DNA from: Syntrophaceae bacterium
Lineage (GTDB): Bacteria > Desulfobacterota > Desulfomonilia > Desulfomonilales > Desulfomonilaceae
DNA: 7,599 nt
NCBI GenBank assembly: GCA_014874425.1
Contig: JACWAG010000295.1
Location: 1 to 7,599 of the forward strand
Reading direction: 5' to 3'
In this document: positions 1-6,222 of the stretch, one piece after another
Position numbering within the stretch: position 1 is the first letter of the stretch
Layout: each line of letters begins with the position of its first letter
The notes under the pieces: model-generated
What the model was told of the DNA's origin: nothing
What the model saw: only the letters and a program-made list of their open reading frames with translations
The model's database searches: none
Translations under genes and position numbers: made by a program

Positions 1-213
1 CAGATAATCATGGGCTCCGGACAGGGAACTCAAGCACAAAGCGTCCGCGTCCTCTTGAACGCAAGTCTGGAAAATCGCCTCCGGTGTTTGACGCAGGCCG
101 GTATAGATGACTTCCATACCTGCGTCTCTAAGCGCCCTTGCGACAACTTTCGCCCCTCGATCATGTCCATCCAGACCTGGCTTTGCTACGACAACTCTAA
201 TCTTTCTATCCAT
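1..213 (-). CDS. mcmA2: Methylmalonyl-CoA mutase, B12-binding small subunit (partial, 3' end outside window)
   Basis: This is the N-terminal 71 residues of a cobalamin-binding subunit of methylmalonyl-CoA mutase, which interconverts succinyl-CoA and (R)-methylmalonyl-CoA in the cytoplasm. The frame starts at an ATG at 213-211 and stays open to the left edge. It reads MDRKIRVVVAKPG, followed by the B12 signature DGHDRG, in which His17 is the expected lower cobalt ligand. Further on, residues 38-42 (YTGLR) and SLSGAH near residues 63-68 are family-typical parts of the B12 Rossmann fold. The protein begins directly at the B12 domain, so this is the split, two-subunit form of the enzyme (usually about 130-140 residues), not the fused MutB type. 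A purine-rich GAGGTG lies just upstream of the start. It is the last gene of the minus-strand operon seen here, 27 bases after the carboxyltransferase. An acyl-CoA isobutyryl-type mutase subunit is a less likely alternative, since the neighbours fit methylmalonyl-CoA. Confidence 0.9.
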   Translation of the reverse strand, partial: MDRKIRVVVAKPGLDGHDRGAKVVARALRDAGMEVIYTGLRQTPEAIFQTCVQEDADALCLSSLSGAHDYL

Positions 214-240
214 ATGTCCACCTCTAGGATACTCAAGCAA

Positions 241-1794
241 TTACAATGGAATATTCCCGTGTTTTCGCTTCGGTTTCTCATCCACCTTATTCTCTAGTTG
301 CGCAAACGCGTTGATTAAGACAGCCCTCGTGTCTCTCGGGAAAATCACCTGGTCCACAAAACCAAGTTCAGCGGCTCGATATGGGCTGGCAAATTTGTCG
401 ATGTATTCCTGAATCAGTTGGCTCCGCCTAGCGACAGGATCAGGGGCTTCTTCAATTTCTTTACGGAAAAGGATCTGAATAGCGCCTTCCGGTCCCATAA
501 CCGCTATTTCAGCGGTTGGATAAGCCAAATTAATGTCCGCTCGCAAATGCTTGCTGGACATAACGACATAAGCGCCCCCATAAGCCTTCCTCGTTATGAG
601 TGTGACCTTTGGCACAGTGGCTTCAGCGTAAGCATACAATATTTTTGCGCCGTGTTTGATTATACCTCCGTGCTCTTGTTGAGTACCTGGCAGATAACCA
701 GGAACATCCAGCAATGTCCAAAGCGGTATATTGAAAGAATCACAAAAGCGAACAAACCTGGCGCATTTTACAGACGCTTCAGTGTCGAGACATCCAGCCA
801 ACCAATTCGGTTGATTTGCCACTATTCCAATAGTTTTTCCATTTAGTCTACCGAACCCGGTAATGAGGTTTCGAGCGTAATGAGCATGGACTTCGAAAAA
901 CTTATTATCATCGAGAGTGGGAATTATGATCTTTTTCATGTCATAGGGACGTCTGGAACTCTCCGGTATGACTGAATCAAGTTCAGGCGTCTTACGGTCA
1001 GGAGGATCATCGGTTTTGACAGTCGGCGGACAAGCTCGATTGCTATCAGGGATAAAAGAGTGAAGTTCCCGCACCTTGGCAAGTGTCTCGGCTTCGGTCG
1101 GATAATGAAAGTGGCACACGCCTGATACTCTTCCGTGGACCTTTGCGCCTCCGAGACTTTCCGAATCTATTTCTTCACTGGTAACCTGTTTAATTACCTG
1201 CGGCCCAGTAATAAACATGTAGCTGGTCTTTTCTGTCATAAAAATAAAGTCTGTGACGGCAGGAGAATAAACCGCTCCGCCAGCGCAGGGCCCCATAATT
1301 ATGGATATCTGTGGAATCACGCCTGAAGCCCTAACGTTTCTGTAAAATACTTCTCCGTAACCTCCAAGACTTTCCACTCCCTCCTGGATCCTTGCTCCCC
1401 CGGAATCGTTAATTCCAATCAACGGGCAGCCGTTGCGATAAGCCAGGTCCATAACTTTGCAAATTTTCTGAGCGTGGGTAAGCGATAAGCTTCCACCAAA
1501 TACCGTAAAATCTTGAGCAAATAAGTAAACACCCCGTCCGTTTATTCTTCCAAATCCGGTAACAACACCTTCTCCTGGAATGTGTGAATTTTCCATTCCA
1601 AAATCTACACACCGGTGGACAACAAACTTATCAATTTCTTCGAAAGAACCTTCGTCCACAAGTTGAAGTACCCTCTCTCTAGCTGTCAGTTTGCCGGCTT
1701 GGTGATGTTTAGCTATCTTCTTGGGGCCTCCGGCCTGGGCGGCTTGTTCGAGCCTTTTTTCAAGCTCTTGGAATTTTTGATCTAAAATCGACAT
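241..1794 (-). CDS. mmdA: Biotin-dependent acyl-CoA carboxyltransferase (methylmalonyl-CoA decarboxylase alpha / propionyl-CoA carboxylase beta type)
   Basis: A 517-residue carboxyltransferase, full length for the family, acting on the propionyl-CoA/methylmalonyl-CoA pair. The N-terminal crotonase-fold half contains KLTARERV (35-42), NDSGGARIQEGVESLGGYG (129-147) and GPCAGGAVYSP (168-178). The latter two carry the acyl-CoA and oxyanion-hole glycines. The C-terminal half contains LLDVPGYLPGTQQEHGGII (361-379) and TRKAYGGAYVVMSSKHL (401-417), forming the second oxyanion hole that binds biotin. The start ATG at 1794-1792 has an AGGAG six bases upstream (1801-1805), and the gene follows sucD by 33 bases. 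Sequence alone does not separate three uses of this subunit: a sodium-pumping methylmalonyl-CoA decarboxylase, an ATP-dependent propionyl-CoA carboxylase, or the 12S part of methylmalonyl-CoA:pyruvate transcarboxylase. The deciding partners (biotin carrier, membrane beta subunit, biotin carboxylase, 5S subunit) are not in the window. Placement between succinyl-CoA synthetase and the mutase subunit supports a C3/C4 acid role. Confidence 0.92.
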   Translation of the reverse strand: MSILDQKFQELEKRLEQAAQAGGPKKIAKHHQAGKLTARERVLQLVDEGSFEEIDKFVVHRCVDFGMENSHIPGEGVVTGFGRINGRGVYLFAQDFTVFGGSLSLTHAQKICKVMDLAYRNGCPLIGINDSGGARIQEGVESLGGYGEVFYRNVRASGVIPQISIIMGPCAGGAVYSPAVTDFIFMTEKTSYMFITGPQVIKQVTSEEIDSESLGGAKVHGRVSGVCHFHYPTEAETLAKVRELHSFIPDSNRACPPTVKTDDPPDRKTPELDSVIPESSRRPYDMKKIIIPTLDDNKFFEVHAHYARNLITGFGRLNGKTIGIVANQPNWLAGCLDTEASVKCARFVRFCDSFNIPLWTLLDVPGYLPGTQQEHGGIIKHGAKILYAYAEATVPKVTLITRKAYGGAYVVMSSKHLRADINLAYPTAEIAVMGPEGAIQILFRKEIEEAPDPVARRSQLIQEYIDKFASPYRAAELGFVDQVIFPRDTRAVLINAFAQLENKVDEKPKRKHGNIPL

Positions 1795-1827
1795 TTATAA
1801 CTCCTATGACTTTCCAACTTTATAAAT

Positions 1828-2700
1828 TCACAAAAGGATGTCTCTGACAGCCTGACCAACCTTGGTAAGATTTTCAACTACCGTTACCCCGGCTCTGGTA
1901 AGCGCTTCAATTTTCCCTTGGGCCGTACCGGACCCTCCGGATATTATGGCCCCAGCATGACCCATTCTCTTTCCCGGGGGCGCCAATTTGCCTGCAACGT
2001 AGGCGACAACAGGTTTGCGGAATTCCCCCTTAATATATTCCGAGGCTTGTTCTTCTGCAGACCCTCCTATTTCACCTATAAGGACCACTGCTTCGGTTTT
2101 AGGATCATCCTTAAACATTTTGAGACAATCCACGAAACTCAACCCCACGACAGGATCGCCACCCAATCCCAAGCACGTGCTCTGGCCCATTCCCGCCTTG
2201 GTAAGTTGGTCTACCACTTCATAGGTGAGAGTCCCTGAGCGTGAAATAACTCCTACAGGTCCAGGAGTATGAATGTACCCAGGCATTATGCCCACTTTAC
2301 ACTTTTCAGTTGGCGAAATAATTCCCGGAGTGTTTGGGCCGATAAGCACACTACCCTTCTGTTTCACGGTGTAAAGGGCAGAAGCGGTGTCTAGGGGCGG
2401 TATCCCTTCAGTAATACAGACTATAACTTTTATTCCCGCGTCGACTGCTTCAAGTATAGGGTCTTTGGCGTGGGCCGCTGGGATGAAGATCAAAGACACA
2501 TTGGCCCCGGTTTCCAGGACCGCTTCTTCGACAGTATTAAAAACGGGGATACCATCGACAAAAGTCCCCTTTTTCCCGGGTGTGACACCTCCAACCATGT
2601 TTGTTCCATAGTCTCTGCATGCTATGGAATGAAATGTTCCATTACGCCCTGTAATCCCCTGACAGATAACGCGTGACTCTCTGTTTACAAGAATAGCCAT
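1828..2700 (-). CDS. sucD: Succinyl-CoA synthetase (succinate-CoA ligase, ADP-forming), alpha subunit
   Basis: A 290-residue alpha subunit, the usual length. Together with SucC it catalyses the reversible, nucleotide-forming interconversion of succinyl-CoA and succinate. The CoA-binding Rossmann fold opens the protein with VICQGITGRNGTFH (residues 11-24). A second typical segment is LIGPNTPGIISP (119-130). The active-site loop RMGHAGAIISGGSGTA (245-260) contains His248, the residue that is phosphorylated during catalysis. The IGEIGG segment (208-213) is also characteristic of the ligase. The ATG at 2700-2698 is preceded by GGAGC (2707-2711) at good spacing. The gene starts 16 bases after the sucC stop, so the two subunits are very likely made from one transcript. 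In this operon the enzyme probably serves the methylmalonyl-CoA route rather than only the citric acid cycle; that part is inference from the neighbours. No missing key residue or frame disruption is seen. Confidence 0.97.
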   Translation of the reverse strand: MAILVNRESRVICQGITGRNGTFHSIACRDYGTNMVGGVTPGKKGTFVDGIPVFNTVEEAVLETGANVSLIFIPAAHAKDPILEAVDAGIKVIVCITEGIPPLDTASALYTVKQKGSVLIGPNTPGIISPTEKCKVGIMPGYIHTPGPVGVISRSGTLTYEVVDQLTKAGMGQSTCLGLGGDPVVGLSFVDCLKMFKDDPKTEAVVLIGEIGGSAEEQASEYIKGEFRKPVVAYVAGKLAPPGKRMGHAGAIISGGSGTAQGKIEALTRAGVTVVENLTKVGQAVRDILL

Positions 2701-2716
2701 AGTGTTGCTCCATAAA

Positions 2717-3889
2717 TTAGCTTGCGCTGAGTTCTTTAGCCTTAACCACTACCAATTCAGCCGCCTCATCCAGCGACGGAATCATTTGTATCTGAAGTCC
2801 GGAATCGGCAAACAACTTGCGTCCTAACTCAATGTTTGTGCCTTCTATTCTAGCGATTACCGGTAATTGGAGCCCACGCTCCTTTATCGCCCTAATCACA
2901 CCTCTGGCAAGAACGTCGCATCTCAGTATTCCGCCGAATATATTGATAAAGACAACCTTGACTCTCGTATCATCAAGGAGAATGTTTGTAGCGTCCGCCA
3001 CTACCTGTTCACTGGCGCCGCCGCCGACATCCAGAAAATTAGCCGGCGCACCGCCGTGAATTGAGATAAGGTCGAGCGTCGCCATGGCAAGGCCGGCGCC
3101 ATTAACCATGCAACCGATATCACCATCCAATTTTATGTAACTGAGGCCTGCCTGGCGAGCTGAAAGCTCCACAGGGTCCTCTTGGGACCTGTCCCTTAGT
3201 CCGGCCATTTCTGGCCTCCTGAACAGGGCGTGGTCATCAAGATTGATCTTGGCGTCCAAGGCCAATACCTTTTCCCCAGAGACGACCAGAGGGTTAATTT
3301 CCGCCAAAGTACAATCATAAGAAACAAAAATCTCATAGAGAGCGGTGACGGCTTTTGCGATCTGATTCGCTATCAAATTCTTGCTCGCAAGTTTGTACGC
3401 TAGGCCTCTAGACTGGAATGGACACAGGCCTCGAAGGGGGTCTACCTTCACGAGATAAATCTTTTCAGGAGATTCTTTAGCTATTGTTTCAATGTCCATT
3501 CCTCCAGCAGGACTGGCCATTACTGTAACATGACCGTCATTTCTATCGAGGACAACCCCCAGATAAAGCTCCTCATCGATTTGAGGCGCTTCCTCTACCA
3601 GGAGAGCGCTGACGGGTTTACCCTGAGGACCTGTCTGATTGGTGACCAAATTCATTCTTAAGATCCGGCCGGCTTCAGACCTGACATCGTCATCAATTGA
3701 CATGACAGAGATGCCTCCGGCTTTCCCCCGACCTCCAGAATGGGCTTGAGCTTTCAGCACAATTTTGTCGGCCTTAAGGCTTCTGGCCGCCACCAAGGCC
3801 TCTAGGGCATCGTATACCACCAATCCTCTCGGTACACTCACACCCTTTTCCATTAAGATACTTTTTGACTGGAATTCATGCAGATTCAT
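2717..3889 (-). CDS. sucC: Succinyl-CoA synthetase (succinate-CoA ligase, ADP-forming), beta subunit
   Basis: A 390-residue beta subunit, close to the standard length, carrying nucleotide and succinate binding. The N-terminal ATP-grasp domain starts with the family hallmark MNLHEFQSK, followed by KAQAHSGGRGKAGGI (46-60), the nucleotide-phosphate-binding segment. LAEINPLV (195-202) supplies the metal-binding Glu198/Asn199, and LDAKINLDD (211-219) supplies Asp212. The C-terminal ligase domain shows GCMVNGAGLAMATLDLI (259-275), FLDVGGGAS (285-293) and NIFGGILRCDVLARG (316-330). The start at 3889-3887 fits the universally conserved N-terminus; only a modest ribosome-binding sequence (AGGT, 3895-3898) precedes it. 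It is the first gene of the minus-strand operon and faces a 325-base divergent intergenic region where its promoter should lie. ADP versus GDP preference cannot be settled by reading. Confidence 0.97.
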   Translation of the reverse strand: MNLHEFQSKSILMEKGVSVPRGLVVYDALEALVAARSLKADKIVLKAQAHSGGRGKAGGISVMSIDDDVRSEAGRILRMNLVTNQTGPQGKPVSALLVEEAPQIDEELYLGVVLDRNDGHVTVMASPAGGMDIETIAKESPEKIYLVKVDPLRGLCPFQSRGLAYKLASKNLIANQIAKAVTALYEIFVSYDCTLAEINPLVVSGEKVLALDAKINLDDHALFRRPEMAGLRDRSQEDPVELSARQAGLSYIKLDGDIGCMVNGAGLAMATLDLISIHGGAPANFLDVGGGASEQVVADATNILLDDTRVKVVFINIFGGILRCDVLARGVIRAIKERGLQLPVIARIEGTNIELGRKLFADSGLQIQMIPSLDEAAELVVVKAKELSAS

Positions 3890-4000
3890 TGTAGACCTGC
3901 CCCCGGTGTTTTTTTGACTTTACGGTCGGCGTCATTTGGAAGACTCCCGACGCAATCTTCAACCAAAGAACTAGATAAAGAGCATAAAGGAATAACAGGC

Positions 4001-4019
4001 GGTTAAATTAAATTTAACC
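4001..4019. promoter_or_regulatory. Perfect 19-bp palindrome, operator-like
   Basis: The sequence GGTTAAATTAAATTTAACC consists of two perfect 9-bp arms around one central A. The same half-site recurs as GGGTTAAAT at 4060-4068, matching the extended right arm ATTTAACCC at 4012-4020 in inverted orientation. A perfect palindrome of this length with a separate third copy is typical of a binding site for a dimeric repressor or activator. It overlaps the -10 element of the candidate sucC promoter, which would suit repression. The palindromic structure is directly visible; the regulatory role is inference and no regulator gene is in the window. Confidence 0.55.
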
Positions 4020-4039
4020 CTAGATCCTAGGCTTTGCAA
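4011..4039 (-). promoter_or_regulatory. Candidate sigma70-type promoter for the sucC operon
   Basis: On the minus strand TTGCAA (4039-4034, four of six matches to TTGACA) is followed after 17 bases by TAAATT (4016-4011, four of six to TATAAT). This would start the transcript near 4004, leaving a leader of about 115 bases before sucC. The -10 element lies inside the 19-bp palindrome and the spacer holds the CCTAG/CTAGG repeat. The match is moderate, so this remains a candidate. Confidence 0.3.
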
Positions 4040-4059
4040 GATAAAACTTCCGCTATTGA

Positions 4060-4068
4060 GGGTTAAAT
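4060..4068 (+). promoter_or_regulatory. Third copy of the palindrome half-site
   Basis: GGGTTAAAT here repeats the left arm of the palindrome at 4001-4019 (60 bases apart, same orientation) and is the exact reverse complement of ATTTAACCC at 4012-4020. It lies upstream of both candidate promoters, where an auxiliary operator or activator half-site could sit. With AT-rich flanks a chance match is possible. Confidence 0.35.
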
Positions 4069-4126
4069 AAACACAATACAAACTGTTGTGAAAATGGCGT
4101 ATTAAGATCATTTATTTCTATAATAT

Positions 4127-4155
4127 TTGATGTTTAGTCCTTTTTATGTTACAAT
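4127..4155 (+). promoter_or_regulatory. Candidate extended -10 promoter for the chemosensory operon
   Basis: TTGATG (4127-4132, four of six to TTGACA) is spaced exactly 17 bases from TACAAT (4150-4155, five of six to TATAAT). The -10 is preceded by TG at 4147-4148, giving the extended -10 form TGnTACAAT. The transcript would begin near 4161-4163, giving a leader of about 50-65 bases before the first cheW. This is a better fit than the nearby isolated TATAAT at 4119-4124. Confidence 0.5.
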
Positions 4156-4160
4156 TGTTC

Positions 4161-4174
4161 CGCATACTAATGCG
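4161..4174 (+). repeat. Short hairpin in the predicted leader of the chemosensory transcript
   Basis: CGCAT (4161-4165) and ATGCG (4170-4174) are perfect 5-bp inverted arms around the loop ACTA. The hairpin would sit at the very 5' end of the transcript predicted from the promoter at 4127-4155, where such stems can protect messenger RNA. It has no following T-run, so it is not a terminator. The role is inferred and the stem is short. Confidence 0.25.
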
Positions 4175-4214
4175 ATTCCGTATCATGGATCATTACATTT
4201 AGCGAAAGCGAAGT

Positions 4215-4697
4215 GTGGAAACACCAATGAGCCATTTTCTCCTTTTTCAGATTGGTGATCAATCCTTCGCTCTAAATCTGTCGAACGTTGAGCGAGTCGT
4301 TAGAGCGGTCGAGATTACCCCAGTCCCTTCCTGTGAGAAATACATCCTGGGAATAGTTGACGTGCAGGGAACAATCATTAAGACCATCAATACACGAAAG
4401 TTAGTTGGGATAACTCAAAGAGAAATTGAACTTTCGGATCAGTTCATAATCATTAACGCTTTTGGACGCAGACTTATCCTGGTAGCGGACTCCGTCTCAA
4501 GTGTCGTGGATCTTGCCATTCACGAAATCTCCATCGAAAAACAATGTGAAAAATCCGCTGCTTTCATTGATTCAGTAGCCAGGTTTGGAGATTCACTCGT
4601 ACTTGTGATCGACATGAAGAAGGTTGTTTCAATAATCGAAAAACCTCAGGATACCGGATCTGAGTCAGTGGACGAAAAGAATGAAATTCGATTGTGA
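4215..4697 (+). CDS. cheW: CheW-like chemosensory coupling protein, first copy
   Basis: A 160-residue single-domain CheW homologue, which normally bridges chemoreceptors and the histidine kinase CheA at the inner face of the membrane. FLLFQIGDQSFAL (8-20) is the typical first strand pair, followed by VERVVRAVEITPVP (25-38) and YILGIVDVQGTIIKTIN (43-59). VLVIDMKKV (129-137) near the end is the usual closing strand. The core motif that reads NLRG in many CheWs is DVQG here (49-52), so the conserved arginine is replaced by Gln51. The longest frame starts at GTG 4215; an in-frame ATG at 4227 gives MSHFLLF and fits the family N-terminus at least as well. No strong ribosome-binding site favours either. 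The TGA stop overlaps the GTG start of cheR (4694-4697), implying translational coupling. A CheW1 of the Wsp/alternative-function type (WspB-like) is the most likely role; this is inferred from gene order. Confidence 0.9.
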   Translation: METPMSHFLLFQIGDQSFALNLSNVERVVRAVEITPVPSCEKYILGIVDVQGTIIKTINTRKLVGITQREIELSDQFIIINAFGRRLILVADSVSSVVDLAIHEISIEKQCEKSAAFIDSVARFGDSLVLVIDMKKVVSIIEKPQDTGSESVDEKNEIRL

Positions 4698-6220
4698 CTG
4701 ATGCAGAACTACTTAGATTTTGTGATTTCGTTCGGGACCAGGTAGGCCTGGAGTTGCCTGAGAAGAACTGGAGTTCTTTGAGACGAACCTTGTCTAGGGG
4801 GGCAGCGTCTCAAGGTTTCATATCCGTGGCAGAATTTGTCAAGTGGATTACCGAGATTTCGGATCACGAGAAGAAGATCGATATACTGGTGAGCCTTCTC
4901 ACTGTTGGTGAAACATTCTTCTTTCGAGATCCAAAGACTTTTGATGGTATTGAACACTTTATCATTCCTGACGTGATAAGATCTAAATCCAAGACTCAAA
5001 AAACATTCCGAATTTGGAGCGCCGGTTGTTCCACTGGTGAGGAACCTTATTCCCTGGCGATTCTTAGCAGGAGAACACAATTGTCGGCTTCAAATTTGCA
5101 AATCCAAATTTTGGCGACAGATATAAATAAGGAATCTCTCAAAAAGGCTAAGATTGGATTTTACAAAGAGTGGTCCTTTCGAGGAGCGCCACAGTGGCTC
5201 AAGAAAGACTATTTCTTGAAAGTTCCTGGTGGCTATGAACTGAATTCGACAATTAGGTCAATGGTAGAATTTCGTCGGCTGAATCTGGCTTCATTCGACT
5301 ACTCTTCGATCCTTAATGACTTCGGACCAGTGGATTTGATCCTTTGCAGAAACACCATCATGTACTTTACAGCAGAGGTTCGTAAGAGAATTGTTGAGAA
5401 CATGTTGTTATGGTTAAATGCCGGAGGATGGCTCATACTAAGCCCAAGCGAAGTCCCTCACGTAGTCCATAGAAAGCTAAGACTTATGACATTACCAGGC
5501 GCGATCTTCTTTCGTAGAATCTCAGGGACAGAAGATATTCACAGGTCGTTTCAGTCCCTTGACCCTCAAGCTATCCACACGATTAAACCCGACAAGAAAA
5601 AGGATTGGTGGATTATTGATGAACTGCAAAAGGCAAAGGCGCCTGTTCTAAAACATAGGCCATTCGCGGAACAAGAACCGCATGAAAATCTAGGACTCGA
5701 AGAAGAATTACAGAAAGCCCGCCAAGAATTTGAACTCGCCAATTACAATGAAACTATAAACATACTGAAGAATCTCTCCTCAAACATTGAAATGGACCCG
5801 GCCCTTCTTGGGCCCATCTGTTACCTACTAACTAAAGCGTACGCCAATCTTGGAATGCTGAAAGAAGCACAGGACTCAATCGAACAAGCTTTAAAGGTGG
5901 ATAAATTAAACATAGCCTATCACCACATTTTCGCTCTAATTCTACAGGCGAAAGAAATGCCAGAGGAGGCATCGAGAAGACTCGAAAGAATTCTCTTTCT
6001 AGATCCTGATCACATCATGGCCAACGTCACTCTGGCAACAATCCAGACAAAACTGAACAATAAGAGTAAAGCCCTGCGGCACATTCGAAACTCAATGACA
6101 CTTCTTGATGGTTTGTCGCCCGAAGAGGTAGTGCCCGATTCAGATGGAGCTACAGCGGCCCATCTAAGAGAAATGGTAAAATCAGCCATGTTGGTTGTGG
6201 ATGAAAAGAATAGGCGATAA
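4694..6220 (+). CDS. cheR: CheR-type chemoreceptor glutamate methyltransferase with C-terminal TPR repeats
   Basis: A 508-residue protein, about 220 residues longer than a simple CheR. It transfers methyl groups from S-adenosylmethionine to receptor glutamates for adaptation. The helical CheR N-domain spans about 1-65. The catalytic domain (about 70-277) contains VGETFFFRDP (71-80), the SAM-binding loop WSAGCSTGEEPYSLA (108-122), ATDIN (141-145) with its acidic SAM contact, and CRNTIMYF (218-225). After a polar linker (about 278-335) come roughly four tetratricopeptide-like helical pairs, around 336-364, 369-404, 405-439 and 440-474. TPR tails on CheR are known from WspC and Myxococcus Frz-type proteins and are thought to mediate protein interactions. 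The GTG start overlaps the preceding cheW stop in GTGA with no strong ribosome-binding site, so expression probably depends on coupling. A 49-base gap with a short reading frame separates it from the second cheW. Confidence 0.95.
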   Translation: MTDAELLRFCDFVRDQVGLELPEKNWSSLRRTLSRGAASQGFISVAEFVKWITEISDHEKKIDILVSLLTVGETFFFRDPKTFDGIEHFIIPDVIRSKSKTQKTFRIWSAGCSTGEEPYSLAILSRRTQLSASNLQIQILATDINKESLKKAKIGFYKEWSFRGAPQWLKKDYFLKVPGGYELNSTIRSMVEFRRLNLASFDYSSILNDFGPVDLILCRNTIMYFTAEVRKRIVENMLLWLNAGGWLILSPSEVPHVVHRKLRLMTLPGAIFFRRISGTEDIHRSFQSLDPQAIHTIKPDKKKDWWIIDELQKAKAPVLKHRPFAEQEPHENLGLEEELQKARQEFELANYNETINILKNLSSNIEMDPALLGPICYLLTKAYANLGMLKEAQDSIEQALKVDKLNIAYHHIFALILQAKEMPEEASRRLERILFLDPDHIMANVTLATIQTKLNNKSKALRHIRNSMTLLDGLSPEEVVPDSDGATAAHLREMVKSAMLVVDEKNRR

Positions 6221-6222
6221 TT

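Larger units (their letters stand above)
3890..4214. other. Divergent intergenic region between sucC and the chemosensory operon
   Basis: This 325-base stretch is the only long non-coding part of the window. It is AT-rich, especially from about 4000 to 4160, and no convincing reading frame or RNA gene is seen in it. It must carry the promoters for both the minus-strand succinyl-CoA/methylmalonyl-CoA operon and the plus-strand chemosensory operon. The elements that can be pointed to are a perfect palindrome (4001-4019), an adjacent short inverted repeat (4019-4031), a third half-site (4060-4068), a minus-strand promoter candidate (4011-4039), a plus-strand promoter candidate (4127-4155) and a short hairpin (4161-4174). 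Nothing notable is seen in 3899-4000, the likely 5' leader of sucC, apart from a seven-T run at 3909-3915. Confidence 0.85.

Noticed and set aside
418..846. Long open frame on the plus strand inside the carboxyltransferase gene (142 codons), and similar ones at 107-412, 1918-2238 and 2387-2611
   Set aside because: They lie antisense to well-conserved enzyme genes with strong family motifs, and their translations show no recognisable domain or plausible ribosome-binding context.
3895..3915. Possible terminator: ACC/GGT stem followed by seven Ts on the plus strand
   Set aside because: The stem is only three base pairs, and no plus-strand gene ends here; it lies in the leader of sucC, which is read the other way.
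3921..3969. Several overlapping 5-bp inverted repeats in the sucC leader (GCGTC/GACGC, GAAGA/TCTTC) suggesting a riboswitch or attenuator
   Set aside because: The arms are short and mutually exclusive, there is no recognisable riboswitch core, and no terminator stem with a T-run is seen on the minus strand.
4119..4124. Exact TATAAT as the -10 box of the chemosensory promoter
   Set aside because: No acceptable -35 hexamer lies 16-18 bases upstream and there is no extended TG; the pair TTGATG/TACAAT a little downstream fits better. It could still contribute as AT-rich DNA.
4709..5080. Minus-strand 123-codon frame opposite cheR
   Set aside because: It is antisense to the conserved CheR N-domain and SAM-binding region, and its translation looks like a mirror of that coding sequence, with no family resemblance.
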